Below, piece after piece: positions 33,095-42,672 of a stretch of DNA of 52,030 nt. The first letter of the stretch is position 1. Every line of letters starts with the position of its first letter. The notes under the pieces are model-generated. The model searched no databases, had not been told where the DNA came from, and worked only from the letters and a program-made list of their open reading frames with translations. Both the position numbers and the translations under genes were made by a program. Source of the stretch: Bacillus gaemokensis (lineage in GTDB: Bacteria; Bacillota; Bacilli; Bacillales; Bacillaceae_G); NCBI RefSeq assembly GCF_001590835.1, contig NZ_LTAQ01000017.1, positions 33,766-85,795 on the forward strand. Direction: 5' to 3'.

Positions 33095-34342
33095 ATGAAT
33101 GAGGTATTGGTAAAAGCACAAAAAGCAAAGGCTGCCGCGGGAGAACTTGTAGCTAAATCTACAGATCAAAAAAATAAAGCTTTGGCAGCTATCGCTGATC
33201 AATTGATAATGGAAACCTCCTACATTTTAGAGGAAAACAAACGAGATATGGAACAAGGAAAAGCGAAAGGAGTTTCTAATTCCCTTCTCGACCGCCTTAT
33301 GCTCAACGAACAACGTATAATTGACATGGCAGGTGGCATCCGACAACTGATAGATTTAAGTGACCCTGTCGGAGAATGCGTGGTAGCATGGGAACGACCA
33401 AACGGATTGTCTATTCAGGAGGTGCGTGTGCCACTTGGCGTTGTGGGGATAATTTACGAAGCGCGACCAAACGTAACGGTGGATGCTGCTACACTTTGCT
33501 TAAAAACGGGTAACGCGGTGATTCTACGTGGCAGCTCTTCTGCTACTTATTCTAACAAAGCTATTGTTGCAGTGATTCACCGAGCACTCGAACAAACAAG
33601 CCTGTCCCCAGACAGCATACAGCTCATTGAAGATACCTCACGAGAAAGTGCAAAGCAGCTGTTTACATTGAACGAGTACTTGGATGTTCTTATTCCAAGA
33701 GGAGGTAAACAATTAATTGACACAGTAGTAAGAGAAGCGTCTGTACCTGTATTAGAAACAGGTGCGGGAAATTGTCACATTTTTATCGATGAAACAGCGG
33801 ATAAACAAATGGCATTCGATATTATTATAAATGCCAAAACACAACGCCCGTCTGTATGCAATACTATTGAAACAATTGTGCTCCATAAGAATTGGGCACA
33901 GCGTTATGGTATCGAATTGTTTTCCCTCTTGAAGGAAAAAGGAGTGGAACTTCGTGGGGATAAGAAAGCATTAGTAATTGATTCTTCTCTTATTCTTGCT
34001 TCAGAAAAAGATTGGGAAACGGAGTTCTTATCTCTTACGCTGGCAGTCAAAATCGTTTCCTCCATTGAAGAAGCGATTCATCATATTAATGTATACAGCT
34101 CTAGGCATTCCGAAGCAATTATTACAAAAAACGAGGAAAATGTCAGTAAATTTTTTACTTACGTCGATGCTGCGGTGTTATATCATAATGCTTCAACTCG
34201 CTTTACTGATGGATTCGAATTTGGATTTGGCGCTGAAATCGGCATCAGCACGCAAAAGCTACATGCGCGAGGACCAATGGGTCTCAAGGCATTGACTTCC
34301 ACCAAATATGTGATTCATGGAAACGGACAGATTAGAGAATAA
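33095..34342 (+). CDS. proA: Gamma-glutamyl phosphate reductase
   Basis: Second enzyme of proline synthesis: NADPH-dependent reduction of glutamyl-5-phosphate to glutamate semialdehyde. The aldehyde-dehydrogenase fold is shown by [45 protein letters not shown] and the catalytic Cys in [10 protein letters not shown]. It ends with [20 protein letters not shown]. At 415 residues it is full length. AAAGGGGG lies before the ATG. The 208-bp gap after proB has no terminator that I can see, so read-through from the T-box transcript is likely. Confidence 0.94.
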   Translation: MNEVLVKAQKAKAAAGELVAKSTDQKNKALAAIADQLIMETSYILEENKRDMEQGKAKGVSNSLLDRLMLNEQRIIDMAGGIRQLIDLSDPVGECVVAWERPNGLSIQEVRVPLGVVGIIYEARPNVTVDAATLCLKTGNAVILRGSSSATYSNKAIVAVIHRALEQTSLSPDSIQLIEDTSRESAKQLFTLNEYLDVLIPRGGKQLIDTVVREASVPVLETGAGNCHIFIDETADKQMAFDIIINAKTQRPSVCNTIETIVLHKNWAQRYGIELFSLLKEKGVELRGDKKALVIDSSLILASEKDWETEFLSLTLAVKIVSSIEEAIHHINVYSSRHSEAIITKNEENVSKFFTYVDAAVLYHNASTRFTDGFEFGFGAEIGISTQKLHARGPMGLKALTSTKYVIHGNGQIRE

Positions 34343-34367
34343 GGAGCAGAGGGGAAAATATAAATTC

Positions 34368-34477
34368 CCTCTTGTTTAATTTTTGTTCCATTCTTAATTG
34401 TAGCGATTGTATCTACAATCATTTTAACTATTTTATTAAAAGTACTGGAAAAGTTTGATACTGATACGAATAAATAA
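34368..34477 (+). pseudogene. Membrane-protein fragment
   Basis: An open frame without a usable start reads LIFVPFLIVAIVSTIILTIL then KVLEKFDTDTNK and stop: one membrane helix and a charged tail. I do not recognise the family. It is probably the end of a deleted gene. The following 34478-34613 has no feature. Confidence 0.3.
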
Positions 34478-34613
34478 ATGTTTGTGATAAAAAAAGGTAT
34501 GCTCTTTGACGTAAGTAGTTCAGATAATGTGGAGAAAATTTAAATTAGCAATAAATTTTCCATTCCAAAAAACAATACAAGTAGTATTAGAATTAGCAGT
34601 ATATTTAGCACAT

Positions 34614-34643
34614 AAAAACGCTTGGAAATCTCCAAGCGTTTTT
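34614..34643. terminator. Rho-independent terminator, bidirectional
   Basis: AAAAACGCTTGGA at 34614-34626 pairs perfectly with 34631-34643 around a 4-base loop, with A and T runs at each side. It lies between proA and the decayed acetyltransferase and can serve both directions. Confidence 0.88.
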
Positions 34644-34692
34644 CATCGTATTATTTTTTGTTTTTAAACTCAAATCTCAGTTACTTAAATAT

Positions 34693-34860
34693 TCATTTCC
34701 ATTCCGCAGCTAAAAGTCCATAAATAACGTGGTCTACATAATGGTCATATAGTCACTTTGCTTGTCTTATTTTACCTTCCTCTACAAATCCAAATCGATC
34801 AGGAAGCGCTCTACTTTTTTGGTTTTCAACAGCGATACTAACCTCAATTTTACAAACTCT
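34693..34860 (-). pseudogene. GNAT acetyltransferase (RimJ/RimL-like) fragment
   Basis: EVSIAVENQKSRALPDRFGF then VEEGKIRQAK, an in-frame TGA (a Trp position in the family), then LYDHYVDHVIYGLLAAEWK and stop. NxxSRALxxRxGFxEEG is the acetyl-CoA-binding region of ribosomal-protein-type acetyltransferases. The frame stays open upstream to about 34945 with sequence I cannot align. The 5' half is missing. Confidence 0.75.
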
Positions 34861-35075
34861 ATATATTCATCTAATACAACAATATCGACTTTCCATTGAA
34901 CGTCCAACCAAGCACTTGCTTGAACACGCGTTTTATCATCCGATTATCATGCTTTATGTACAGATACTGAGTTTATTGACACTCCCACCCCTAAAGGGGG
35001 CGCTGGCGCACCGTAGTGGGCTTTCTCGTTCGTAACATCTGTAAAAGAAAATCTGTTATTATGGAATAATGCGTC

Positions 35076-36278
35076 TCACTTTTTAAAATTTGACGCTCCA
35101 TAATCTTCGATGGTTACATTCACATGATATTTAATCAGAACCTTACTAAAGGTTCGATCCCAATCTTTTTTGACTTTCTTCCATGTTTTCGGGTTTTTAA
35201 TTCTTAATCGATTTCCAAATCCTGCCACGTCGACTTGATATTTTTTTTGCATTTTTTCTGTTACATGATTTACTAAACGTGTTACTTCTTGCTCAACAGC
35301 TTTTTCTGTCCTTTTTAAAAATTCATTTTTAACAGCTTTTCCTGAGCGCGTCCAATTTTCAGATAGTCTTCCTACTGATTCAATGTTCACATCAAAAGAA
35401 ATAGTATTTCCGTTAACATGCGGTGTGATTTTGCTTTTTATTGACTTTATCTCGTAAATAATGGGTTGCCCTGTTTTTTTATCAAAAGCTTTTACCACAC
35501 CACCTTTCCTTTTTCCGTTTATCCATATTAACCCTTCTAATTCCTCTTCATTTAAAAAACCACGCAGCTTATTTGTTTTTCCTTTAATTGCGGCAGCTCC
35601 TGCAAATTTTATTTCTCCATTTGTTGAAATCACATTTTGTAAAAGAAAACTGGAACCTGATTGCATCTTGCCTTCTAATTTAGCGAGTGATACAGGAGGT
35701 AAAATCCTTGTTGTTCTATATTGATTATCTCCAATCCCAATCAAATGAAACGCTGGAATTTCTCCTATTTCCTTTGATTCCAGCGTCTCACTAGCTCGCC
35801 CCTTACTGATTAACACAAGACAGCTAAGTCTGCTCTCATTTTCACGGAGATACTGCTCAAGTAATTGTTCTAAACTATATGTGCGTACAAGATTCTCGCT
35901 AATAACAATCACTTTTAAATGTGAAGCGAACAAAGGACGATCTCTTCTTAATGAAAATTCACGGATCATTTGATGAATAGAATCTCCAGTTTCAGAAATA
36001 TTAACATAACGTTTTTGTTGTGCCCCGTCTCCTTTACTCCCCGTTTGTTGGCTTGCAATTTGATAAGTAGATGTTATAAGGTTTCTTTTAGGATATCCTC
36101 CTCCTCGGTCCTTAATCTCTTTCTCAATTGTTGACTCCTTCCCTTTATCCAATGCCACAGCTAAAACTAAACTAAACTCTTCAATTTCTTTACTACTCCA
36201 GCATCCTGTCAGAAACAGGAGCACAAGCATCGACAACAAGGGCAAAAGGAAGCGTCCATAATTAAGTTTTTTCTTCAT
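35076..36278 (-). CDS. Spore germination receptor C subunit, Ger(x)C lipoprotein
   Basis: 400 residues. The signal peptide ends in a lipobox: LLFLTGCWSSKEIEEFSLVL, the classic GerAC opening with the lipidated Cys followed by W-S/D-xx-E-I. GISKGRASE-like segment (LISKGRASETLESKEIGEIP) and INGKRKGGVVKAF follow. The protein would sit on the outer face of the spore inner membrane as part of a nutrient receptor. Its start overlaps the B gene by 17 bp, with AAAGGGGGG before it. It is the last gene of the operon. Confidence 0.9.
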   Translation of the reverse strand: MKKKLNYGRFLLPLLSMLVLLFLTGCWSSKEIEEFSLVLAVALDKGKESTIEKEIKDRGGGYPKRNLITSTYQIASQQTGSKGDGAQQKRYVNISETGDSIHQMIREFSLRRDRPLFASHLKVIVISENLVRTYSLEQLLEQYLRENESRLSCLVLISKGRASETLESKEIGEIPAFHLIGIGDNQYRTTRILPPVSLAKLEGKMQSGSSFLLQNVISTNGEIKFAGAAAIKGKTNKLRGFLNEEELEGLIWINGKRKGGVVKAFDKKTGQPIIYEIKSIKSKITPHVNGNTISFDVNIESVGRLSENWTRSGKAVKNEFLKRTEKAVEQEVTRLVNHVTEKMQKKYQVDVAGFGNRLRIKNPKTWKKVKKDWDRTFSKVLIKYHVNVTIEDYGASNFKK

Positions 36279-37365
36279 GCGGTCCCCCCTTTAATCGCGT
36301 GACAATAAGAAGTAGAAGTGGTAGTAAACCAAATAAAAAACATGCAGCATTGCCGATTATATCCCCGAATGTAAGTAGATCATTTATATTTTTTGAAGCC
36401 ATAGCAATAATGTAAATAATCGGCAATAAACCAAACATAAAGGGATGAATGCTCTTTTTGAAGAGTTGCGCCAATCCCAAAGCAGCAGCATAGTAACAGA
36501 TTGTATAGGTAGCAAATATTTGCATAATCCATATTACGAGCAATAACGACTCAAAACGTTCAAATATCAAACCGGGAATTTCAAAACTGCGCATGAGATC
36601 AATGGTCGGCCATGTTCTCGTTACAACTCCATCGACAGATAATGCACCAATTACCATTACGACAGTTATTACGTAAAAGATTAACGGAATAGAAATACCA
36701 GTTAGAATGACTTTTATTGCTTTGTTTGGTTGTTCCATATACACCAAAAGAATTAACATAATTTCAGGACCTGTATATGCGAGAGTCGTTGTCTTTAATC
36801 CATTTAACACTGGCGTGAATCCTAAGCCTAATACGGGGCGGAGATTATCTATCTCAAATATTCCAACACTCATCAAGGAAATAAGTAAAAAAATAAAAAT
36901 CGTAATAGGGAATATGATTTCAAACATCCTGGCAATTGAGTTGATGCCACCCATAATTAAATAGAGACCTATCCACATAAAAGGCATAATAACGGCCCAT
37001 ATAGGAGTTCCCTCCAGTAAAAATAAGCTAGTTACTTCTGCCATTGAGCGGATTTGAAACCCAGAAGTTGCAAGAAAATAACATACAACAAGTAAGCTAA
37101 TTAAGCTTCCTATCCATTTCCCTACAAGTTCTTGGCTGTATTGATAAAATGTTTTTTGGGGAAACTGCTGACTTAATTTGACGATGATGACCCCTATAAC
37201 CATCGCTATTATCCCGCCTAAAATCACACTTATCCATACATCTGGTGTTTTCGCTTTTTCCACAGATGCTCTGGGCAGGGTGAGGATTCCTGTTCCAAGA
37301 ATAAAATTAACGACGACAACAACTGCTTGCGATGTCGTAATTCGGTCTTTTGTTCTGGTAATCAT
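36262..37365 (-). CDS. Spore germination receptor B subunit, GerB-type permease
   Basis: 367 residues, about ten helices, of the endospore germination permease family within the APC superfamily. The first helix reads TSQAVVVVVNFILGTGILTL, as usual for GerAB. GLYLIMGGINSIARMFEIIF and TLAYTGPEIMLILLVYMEQP are also typical. This subunit is thought to bind the nutrient germinant. GGAAGTGACT precedes the ATG. It lies 26 bp after the A gene. Confidence 0.9.
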   Translation of the reverse strand: MITRTKDRITTSQAVVVVVNFILGTGILTLPRASVEKAKTPDVWISVILGGIIAMVIGVIIVKLSQQFPQKTFYQYSQELVGKWIGSLISLLVVCYFLATSGFQIRSMAEVTSLFLLEGTPIWAVIMPFMWIGLYLIMGGINSIARMFEIIFPITIFIFLLISLMSVGIFEIDNLRPVLGLGFTPVLNGLKTTTLAYTGPEIMLILLVYMEQPNKAIKVILTGISIPLIFYVITVVMVIGALSVDGVVTRTWPTIDLMRSFEIPGLIFERFESLLLVIWIMQIFATYTICYYAAALGLAQLFKKSIHPFMFGLLPIIYIIAMASKNINDLLTFGDIIGNAACFLFGLLPLLLLIVTRLKGGPHEEKT

Positions 37366-37391
37366 TGAGAGTCACTTCCTTTCGGCATAAG

Positions 37392-38966
37392 CTACCCTTT
37401 GCGAGTAGGATCTTTTGGATGCATCATCTTTGGTCGCCGTCTCATCATTCTTAGCGGCATGCGAACCATAAAATCTTTCCAGTCACTTAATCGAAAAGGA
37501 ACAACTGGACTAGTATAAGGAACGCCAAAACTTTTCAGTTTCACCAAATGGCTACAAAGTAAGAGGAAGAAGAGAATGACTCCGTACAATCCAAACACGG
37601 CAGCACAGAACATGGCTACAAACCGAAGGATGCGTAATGTAATCCCTGCACTGTATTGTGGGATAGTAAAGGAAGAAATAGCTGTCACAGCTACAACGAT
37701 TACCATAATTGGACTGACAATCCCTGCTTCTACGGCAGCCTGGCCAATAATTAGTCCACCCACAATCCCCATTGCCGGTCCAATCGGTTTAGGTAAACGT
37801 AACCCAGCTTCCCGTAAAATTTCGATGGCTACTTCCATAATCAACGCTTCTATAAGAGCAGGAAAAGGAACTCCTTCCCGTGTTCCTATAATAGAGATAA
37901 CTAGCTTGGTGGGAATTAATCCTGGATGAAACGAAATAAAGGAAATATATAATGCAGGAGTAAATAATGAAACAAAAGCTGCAAAGAAACGCAATAGGCG
38001 GAGAAGCGTACTTGGAATCCAACGTTCATAATAATCTTCTGGTGATTGCAACAGCATACTAAATGTAACTGGAACAATTAACGCGAATGGAGTTCCATCC
38101 AGTAAAATCGCTACCCGCCCTTCCATCAAGGCACTAATAACACGATCGGGGCGTTCTGTATTCTGAGCTTGTGGAAAAGGACTGAGGTAATTATCTTCAA
38201 TAAGTTGTTCTATATAACCAGATTCGGGTACATTATCTATATTGATTTTCAGAATTCTTGTTTTTACCTCTTCCACTAATTCTGGACTAGCAAGGTCTTT
38301 GATGTAGGCTATAACTAGCTCTTTTTTTGCACGTTCTCCTACTTGAAGCTTTATTAATGATAAGTTCTCATTTTCACCATGACATCGCAAAAGTGCGGTA
38401 TTATCACTTAAAAATTCAGTAAAACCTACCCGTGGGCCTCTGACTAATGCTTCTGATACTGGTTCTTCAATATTCCGTTTGTTTGTTTTTGTTGTACCAA
38501 GAATGAACACATCTAATAATCCTTCAATCAAAAGAGCTGTCGAACCTGTCAATACTTTTGATATCAAATCTTTTATTTGATAGACTTCTGTTACTTCACT
38601 AATGGAAAGAGCTTTATTTTTAATAAATTCTTTCGAAACGGTCTCCTCCACATAAGAAGAATCCTTTTTATATTCGTCGAAGAAATCAACCATTAGTGAT
38701 TTCATAATATGTTTATCGATTAGCTCTTTATCTGATAGCCCGTCGGCAAAAATGATCGCAGCTCGAATGCTTGTGCGCCCAATATTAAACTCTCGAAAGT
38801 GAACATCAGAATTATGACCGATTTCTTGCCTTATGAGTTTTAAAGTCAAGGTAAAATCACCCGTAAAATGAACGTTTGCGCTTTGAGAAGGCTTATATTG
38901 TTGTTCAGCTTTGCTTTGAATGATATTTTTTTGTACCTGTTTGTCCTTTAATTTCCACCAACTCAT
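37392..38966 (-). CDS. Spore germination receptor A subunit, GerA family
   Basis: About 524 residues. A cytoplasmic N-terminal domain, including [20 protein letters not shown], is followed by the conserved [20 protein letters not shown]. The membrane domain starts [20 protein letters not shown] and carries [20 protein letters not shown], the best-known GerA signature. The start at 38966 (MSWWKLKDK) is chosen because AAAGAGTGG lies just before it; a longer frame reaches 39095 but runs through the small upstream ORF. Order A-B-C on one strand is standard. Which of the B. cereus receptors it is cannot be said. Confidence 0.9.
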   Translation of the reverse strand: MSWWKLKDKQVQKNIIQSKAEQQYKPSQSANVHFTGDFTLTLKLIRQEIGHNSDVHFREFNIGRTSIRAAIIFADGLSDKELIDKHIMKSLMVDFFDEYKKDSSYVEETVSKEFIKNKALSISEVTEVYQIKDLISKVLTGSTALLIEGLLDVFILGTTKTNKRNIEEPVSEALVRGPRVGFTEFLSDNTALLRCHGENENLSLIKLQVGERAKKELVIAYIKDLASPELVEEVKTRILKINIDNVPESGYIEQLIEDNYLSPFPQAQNTERPDRVISALMEGRVAILLDGTPFALIVPVTFSMLLQSPEDYYERWIPSTLLRLLRFFAAFVSLFTPALYISFISFHPGLIPTKLVISIIGTREGVPFPALIEALIMEVAIEILREAGLRLPKPIGPAMGIVGGLIIGQAAVEAGIVSPIMVIVVAVTAISSFTIPQYSAGITLRILRFVAMFCAAVFGLYGVILFFLLLCSHLVKLKSFGVPYTSPVVPFRLSDWKDFMVRMPLRMMRRRPKMMHPKDPTRKG

Positions 38967-38968
38967 TC

Positions 38969-39097
38969 TTACCACTCTTTCTCTGATATATGGACCCAAT
39001 GAAAAAATCTTGAGATAATATATGGAATTAAAAATAAGATAAAAGCTTGTACAAAAACTTTCCAATCTGGAAGATAGGAAACAATCATGTTCCACAT
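38969..39097 (-). CDS. 42-residue single-helix membrane protein at the head of the ger operon
   Basis: A small ORF missed by length filters. It reads [19 protein letters not shown] then [17 protein letters not shown] and ends SEKEW. AAGGTGAT lies 5 bases before the ATG, an excellent ribosome binding site, and the stop is 2 bases before the gerA-like ATG, so the two are probably translated together. Some Bacillus receptor operons have small membrane 'D' subunits that tune germination; those I know have about 50-75 residues and two helices. This one is shorter and has one strong helix, so it may be a variant. Confidence 0.7.
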   Translation of the reverse strand: MWNMIVSYLPDWKVFVQAFILFLIPYIISRFFHWVHISEKEW

Positions 39098-39399
39098 TTT
39101 TATCACCTTATACATGTACTCTACTAGGAGTAAAATTCTGAGAAACCTGGTATTTGCTTAATAAAAAATCCCTATAAGACTAAGAAACAGAACGGCGAGA
39201 CATTATGCTTATTCAGTACCGAACGCTAGTTACCACTAAGACTTTCTGTACTAAAATACGATTTTTTATTACAATTTGTTAGATATTATCTCCTTTTGCC
39301 TTATTTATATGCTCACATTCAAATTAAAGAAATATAAGTATGCAATGATACCTCTTAAAGAAAAGGCTCTGTTAAAGTTCAATATTGATAATAAGCGTA

Positions 39400-39437
39400 A
39401 AAAATAGAACTTCCGATTTTGTGGAAGTTCTATTTTT
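39400..39437. terminator. Terminator at the left end of the IS1595 transposon
   Basis: AAAAATAGAACTTCC at 39400-39414 pairs perfectly with 39423-39437 and has A/T runs at both sides. It lies just inside the left terminal repeat and would stop transcripts leaving or entering the element. Confidence 0.88.
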
Positions 39438-39444
39438 AATTATT

Positions 39445-39482
39445 TTCTTCTTCAACTAACGCCCCCGTTAGTTGAAGAAGAA
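39445..39482. repeat. AACTAACG palindrome (17-bp perfect stem)
   Basis: TTCTTCTTCAACTAACG at 39445-39461 pairs without mismatch with 39466-39482 around CCCC. Related, weaker copies are at 39559-39585, 40428-40445, 40551-40580 and 49231-49250. Most are inside the IS1595 transposon, and the last is upstream of the AGCS symporter's terminator. Confidence 0.8.
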
Positions 39483-39593
39483 AAAGAGACGCTTATTAAA
39501 CTCGCGCCCTTTAATGGAATAAAAAAAATTGAAACACAGATGAAATAGGCTTATTTTTTCTTCTAATAACGTACACGTTAGTCAAATAAATAA

Positions 39594-40382
39594 TTATTGT
39601 ACTTTCGATATAAAGTTATGAACTGTCTTATTAAAAACATGGGGTTGACAAAGGTTACTTGGGTCAAAAGAATCATTAATAACCTGTATCTCTGAATTTT
39701 TTATTAAATTAGCTACTTGTTTCATCATCTGAACACCTAATTTAGTATGGTCTCCAACCAAACAAAGGGTCGGAGCTTCTATAATCGATAAATGTTTATT
39801 AAATTTAATTTTATTTATTGCTTTTCTTTGAATTTTAGCTTCATGTTTTCTCATGTTAAACATTACACTTTCCATCTCTGTGCTAGCCAAAGCCCATCTT
39901 TTATACGAGGCTTTTGTTAATTGGGCTAACCACTTTTTAGGGAAATTAATAACCCAAGTTTGGTTAGCACCAATCATAGCTAATAATTTTTGAAAGGAAT
40001 CAATGGACGTGTCACAAAAACTATCCACTATTACTAATGCCTTAACAGTTTCGGGATAAGTAATGGCTAACTTTTGAATTAAAACACCGCCATACGAAAC
40101 TCCAACAAATATTGCAGCTTCAATCTTTAAAAGGTTTAAAATTTCCTTTATATCATTTGTTTGCATTTCCAAAACACTTTCAAAGTGACAGTCTAGTTTT
40201 CCAGAATTTCCATTACCTCTTAAATCTATTAAAATTACTTCGAAAAAGTTTTTAAAATACTCTACTTGTGGTTTATACATCGAGGAAGAAGCACCTAATC
40301 CATGTATAAAAATAAGAGGTCTCCCTTTACCATAAGATTCATAAAATATTTTAATTCCGTCTTTAGTTCTTAAATAAGGCAT
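39594..40382 (-). CDS. Alpha/beta hydrolase, cargo of the IS1595 transposon
   Basis: 262 residues. The oxyanion strand is PLIFIHGLGASSSMYKP, the nucleophile elbow is GVSYGG with the catalytic Ser, then the acid in LVGDHTK and the His in QPHVFN, all in the order of the esterase/lactonase group. The substrate is unknown; such cargo could be an esterase or a detoxifying enzyme. The ATG at 40382 follows AAGGGGGAGAG. The gene is intact, whereas the transposase around it is broken, which suggests selection for the cargo or recent decay of the transposase. Confidence 0.85.
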   Translation of the reverse strand: MPYLRTKDGIKIFYESYGKGRPLIFIHGLGASSSMYKPQVEYFKNFFEVILIDLRGNGNSGKLDCHFESVLEMQTNDIKEILNLLKIEAAIFVGVSYGGVLIQKLAITYPETVKALVIVDSFCDTSIDSFQKLLAMIGANQTWVINFPKKWLAQLTKASYKRWALASTEMESVMFNMRKHEAKIQRKAINKIKFNKHLSIIEAPTLCLVGDHTKLGVQMMKQVANLIKNSEIQVINDSFDPSNLCQPHVFNKTVHNFISKVQ

Positions 40383-40586
40383 TTCTCTCCCCCTTAACAC
40401 AAAAATTTCACCATCATCTTCTTATCCTGCTTACGTTAGTTAAGTACATTCCCTCACAATCTTCTATATACTTTAACAAAATATCTAATCTCCTATTAAA
40501 GTTTTATTCCACAAAATGGCCCGATTGTTGTACACAAGTTAAACAATACTCTTCAACTAACCTGCCCGTTGAATAAGAAACAAAAT

Positions 40587-40811
40587 TTATATCGTGAACT
40601 TAGATAACCTAAGTGTATGATATGTTTCTGTATTTTGTATTAGATTTCCTTTAATAATCAAGTCTTTCATAGTGACTTCATTTCTCTGATGCTGAATACT
40701 TTCTAATACTTGAAACCAAGTAAGATAATTGTCCAAATATTTGGTTGCAACCCCATTAAATCGTTGTACCCACGCTTTAAGTCTGCGGTGGTAATTGTTT
40801 ACGTTTACCTT
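40587..40811 (-). pseudogene. IS1595-family transposase, C-terminal part
   Basis: Open frame starting [20 protein letters not shown], then [18 protein letters not shown], then a 35-residue tail. NNYHxRLKxWxxxFxGVATKYLxNYLxWF is the C-terminal signature of IS1595/ISXO2 transposases. It is the direct continuation of the N-terminal part that ends at 42673, on the same strand, with 1,861 bp between. Confidence 0.85.
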
Positions 40812-40913
40812 GCTAATAGTTAAGAATTTCTCCTAAATATAAAAGTAGTATACAATTCACATCAATACCAATTTTTAAATCGTTATTTATACATTCGATT
40901 ATAAAAATAAAAA

Positions 40914-40946
40914 GGACAATTAGCCCTCATAATGGACTAATTATCC
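40914..40946. terminator. Hairpin terminator after the ABC module
   Basis: GGACAATTAG at 40914-40923 pairs with CTAATTATCC at 40937-40946 (one G-T). It lies between the small ORF and the transposase 3' part. The remaining 40947-41214 has no gene that I can support. Confidence 0.6.
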
Positions 40947-41214
40947 TATAAATTATTATCTAATTTTAATCATAACTATTATGTGACATCTTTTGTTTTT
41001 CATGACTTTTTACATTTTAGGTCTGATAAAATGCTTATTGCGCGATTTGGTTCCATTGCTACACAAAGGCCTTTTTATAGTTTTTTGTATTCGATAAAGA
41101 AAACTAATAAATTTTCATCTATCAACTATACCGAAGTCATATTCGCTATAATCAAATAGTTAGAGAAAAATTTATACTCATTTCTGTTGTTAGGTTTCCT
41201 TAGCGTGACAAAAT

Positions 41215-41301
41215 TCACATTAGTTTATGCTGGAATTTGTTTAATAGTAAATGTTCTCCAAATAGTTCTTCAATGTATTGATTGAATTGTTGTATATGCA
41301 T
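41215..41301 (-). CDS. 28-residue ORF after the ABC module
   Basis: MHIQQFNQYIEELFGEHLLL then NKFQHKLM and stop. GGGGAGAGGAAAAG lies directly before the ATG, a strong site, 38 bp after the ATPase stop. It could be a small peptide of the bacteriocin-type module or the head of a truncated gene. I do not recognise it. Confidence 0.35.
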   Translation of the reverse strand: MHIQQFNQYIEELFGEHLLLNKFQHKLM

Positions 41302-41339
41302 CTTTTCCTCTCCCCTTAATATTCTCATTTCCGCAAAAA

Positions 41340-41977
41340 TTATATTTCAATGACTCTATTGCATACTTGTGCTACATATGAATCATGGGTGAAAATAACA
41401 ATTGTTTTTCCCTCTTTATTTAGATTTTTTAAAATTTGTATAATTTCATTTCTATTGTTATCGTCTAAAGAGCCTGTTGGTTCATCGGCCAATATTAACT
41501 CGCACGGCTTTAGGAGTATCCTTGCTATGGCGACTCTTTGTTGTTCACCACCTGAAAGCTCGTGTATTTTTTGCTGTAATGATACGCACAGCCCAACTTT
41601 TTCTAAGGCGACTGTTTTTAATTCTTTCTTTTCCTTCTTTGTTTTTTTGCATAAATCAAGGGAATTTCTAAATTTTTATTTACAGTATCATTGTCGATGA
41701 GTGCGTAATTTTGAAAAAGATACGACATTTTCGTTCTCAGAAGCTTATTTGCTTTACTAGAACTCATACTAGGACTCTCTTCACCAAACAATTTAACGAC
41801 TCCACTATCTGGATTTTCAAGCATTCCCATAATATTAAGAATCGTTGTTTTACCAGATCCACTTTTCCCTGTAATCGCAACCATTTCCCCTTCACAAATT
41901 TTCAAATTAAACTCATCTAAAACCGCATGATTGCCATAACTTTTACTAACATCTATCAGTTCACATATATACTGCAT
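41340..41977 (-). pseudogene. Bacteriocin-exporter type ABC ATPase, one-base frameshift
   Basis: First frame, from the ATG at 41977: YICELIDVSKSYGNHAVLDE, Walker A TGKSGSGKTTIL, and Q-loop LFQNYALIDND. It leaves frame in a run of seven A near 41645; eight A would keep it open. In the other frame the gene continues with [18 protein letters not shown] (signature), [13 protein letters not shown] (Walker B), FTHDS (switch) and the stop at 41340. At about 211 codons it is full length for the ATPases that pair with DUF1430 proteins. Everything else is intact, so this is either fresh decay or slippage-controlled expression. Confidence 0.88.
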
Positions 41978-42672
41978 TCGTTTCTATGAACCTCCTTTAA
42001 TGACCGTTGTTTTTTTCTTCGCTCCATAGTGATTAATGCGATAATAGACGCGATAAATTCAATTAAAATAAGCATTGCCACCGCCGTAAACAATTTCATA
42101 TCAAACTCTTTTTTTACGATGAAGCAAATTGATAGTTGTACGACCCACGTCAATACAAATCACCACATGTATCCTCTATACGTTCTAAAAAAACTTATGC
42201 CAAATAAGCGATGGACCACTATTTTCTGCTGATTTTTATTGAAATACACAATAATATTCTGTGTAACCAAAAATAATATGCCGACAATTAATCCACTAGT
42301 AACCATGAATAACATTTTTATAGTTTGCTGCATATTGTATATATCTTTTAAAATATATTGGTCAACTGTTACAAGATATCTTAAATTATCATCTAACCCT
42401 AATCTTTTAAGCTCTGGCTCTAGTGTCTTATACGTCAATCCTACATCTCGCTTCATCAACTTAATCTTTAAAGGGTCGTTCGCTCCTCCCCCTAATATAG
42501 TGTCTCTTTCTCCAACAAGACTATTATTCTCGGTCATAACCTCAATAATTTCATCTTTGATCTTATTATGATTAGACTTATATATATCTGGATTGAAACT
42601 AAAGATTTCCTGATTGTTCTTTATCCAAATCACTTCTAATTGTCGATTTCGTAAATGATTTGGAACCTTACT
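41956..42672 (-). pseudogene. DUF1430 bacteriocin-associated membrane protein, C-terminal part
   Basis: About 238 codons: an extracellular part (VPNHLRNRQLEVIWIKNNQE, then NNSLVGERDTILGGGANDPL), a helix MLFMVTSGLIVGILFLVTQN, then the cytoplasmic KNQQKIVVHRLFGISFFRTY, which is typical of these ABC-3-like permeases. An in-frame TGA follows YMW at 42160, where a second Trp is expected, and the frame then continues through two more helices to 41956. The family has about 650-680 residues, so two thirds are missing. The 5' edge is fused in frame to the IS1595 transposase. The end overlaps the ATPase start. Confidence 0.75.
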
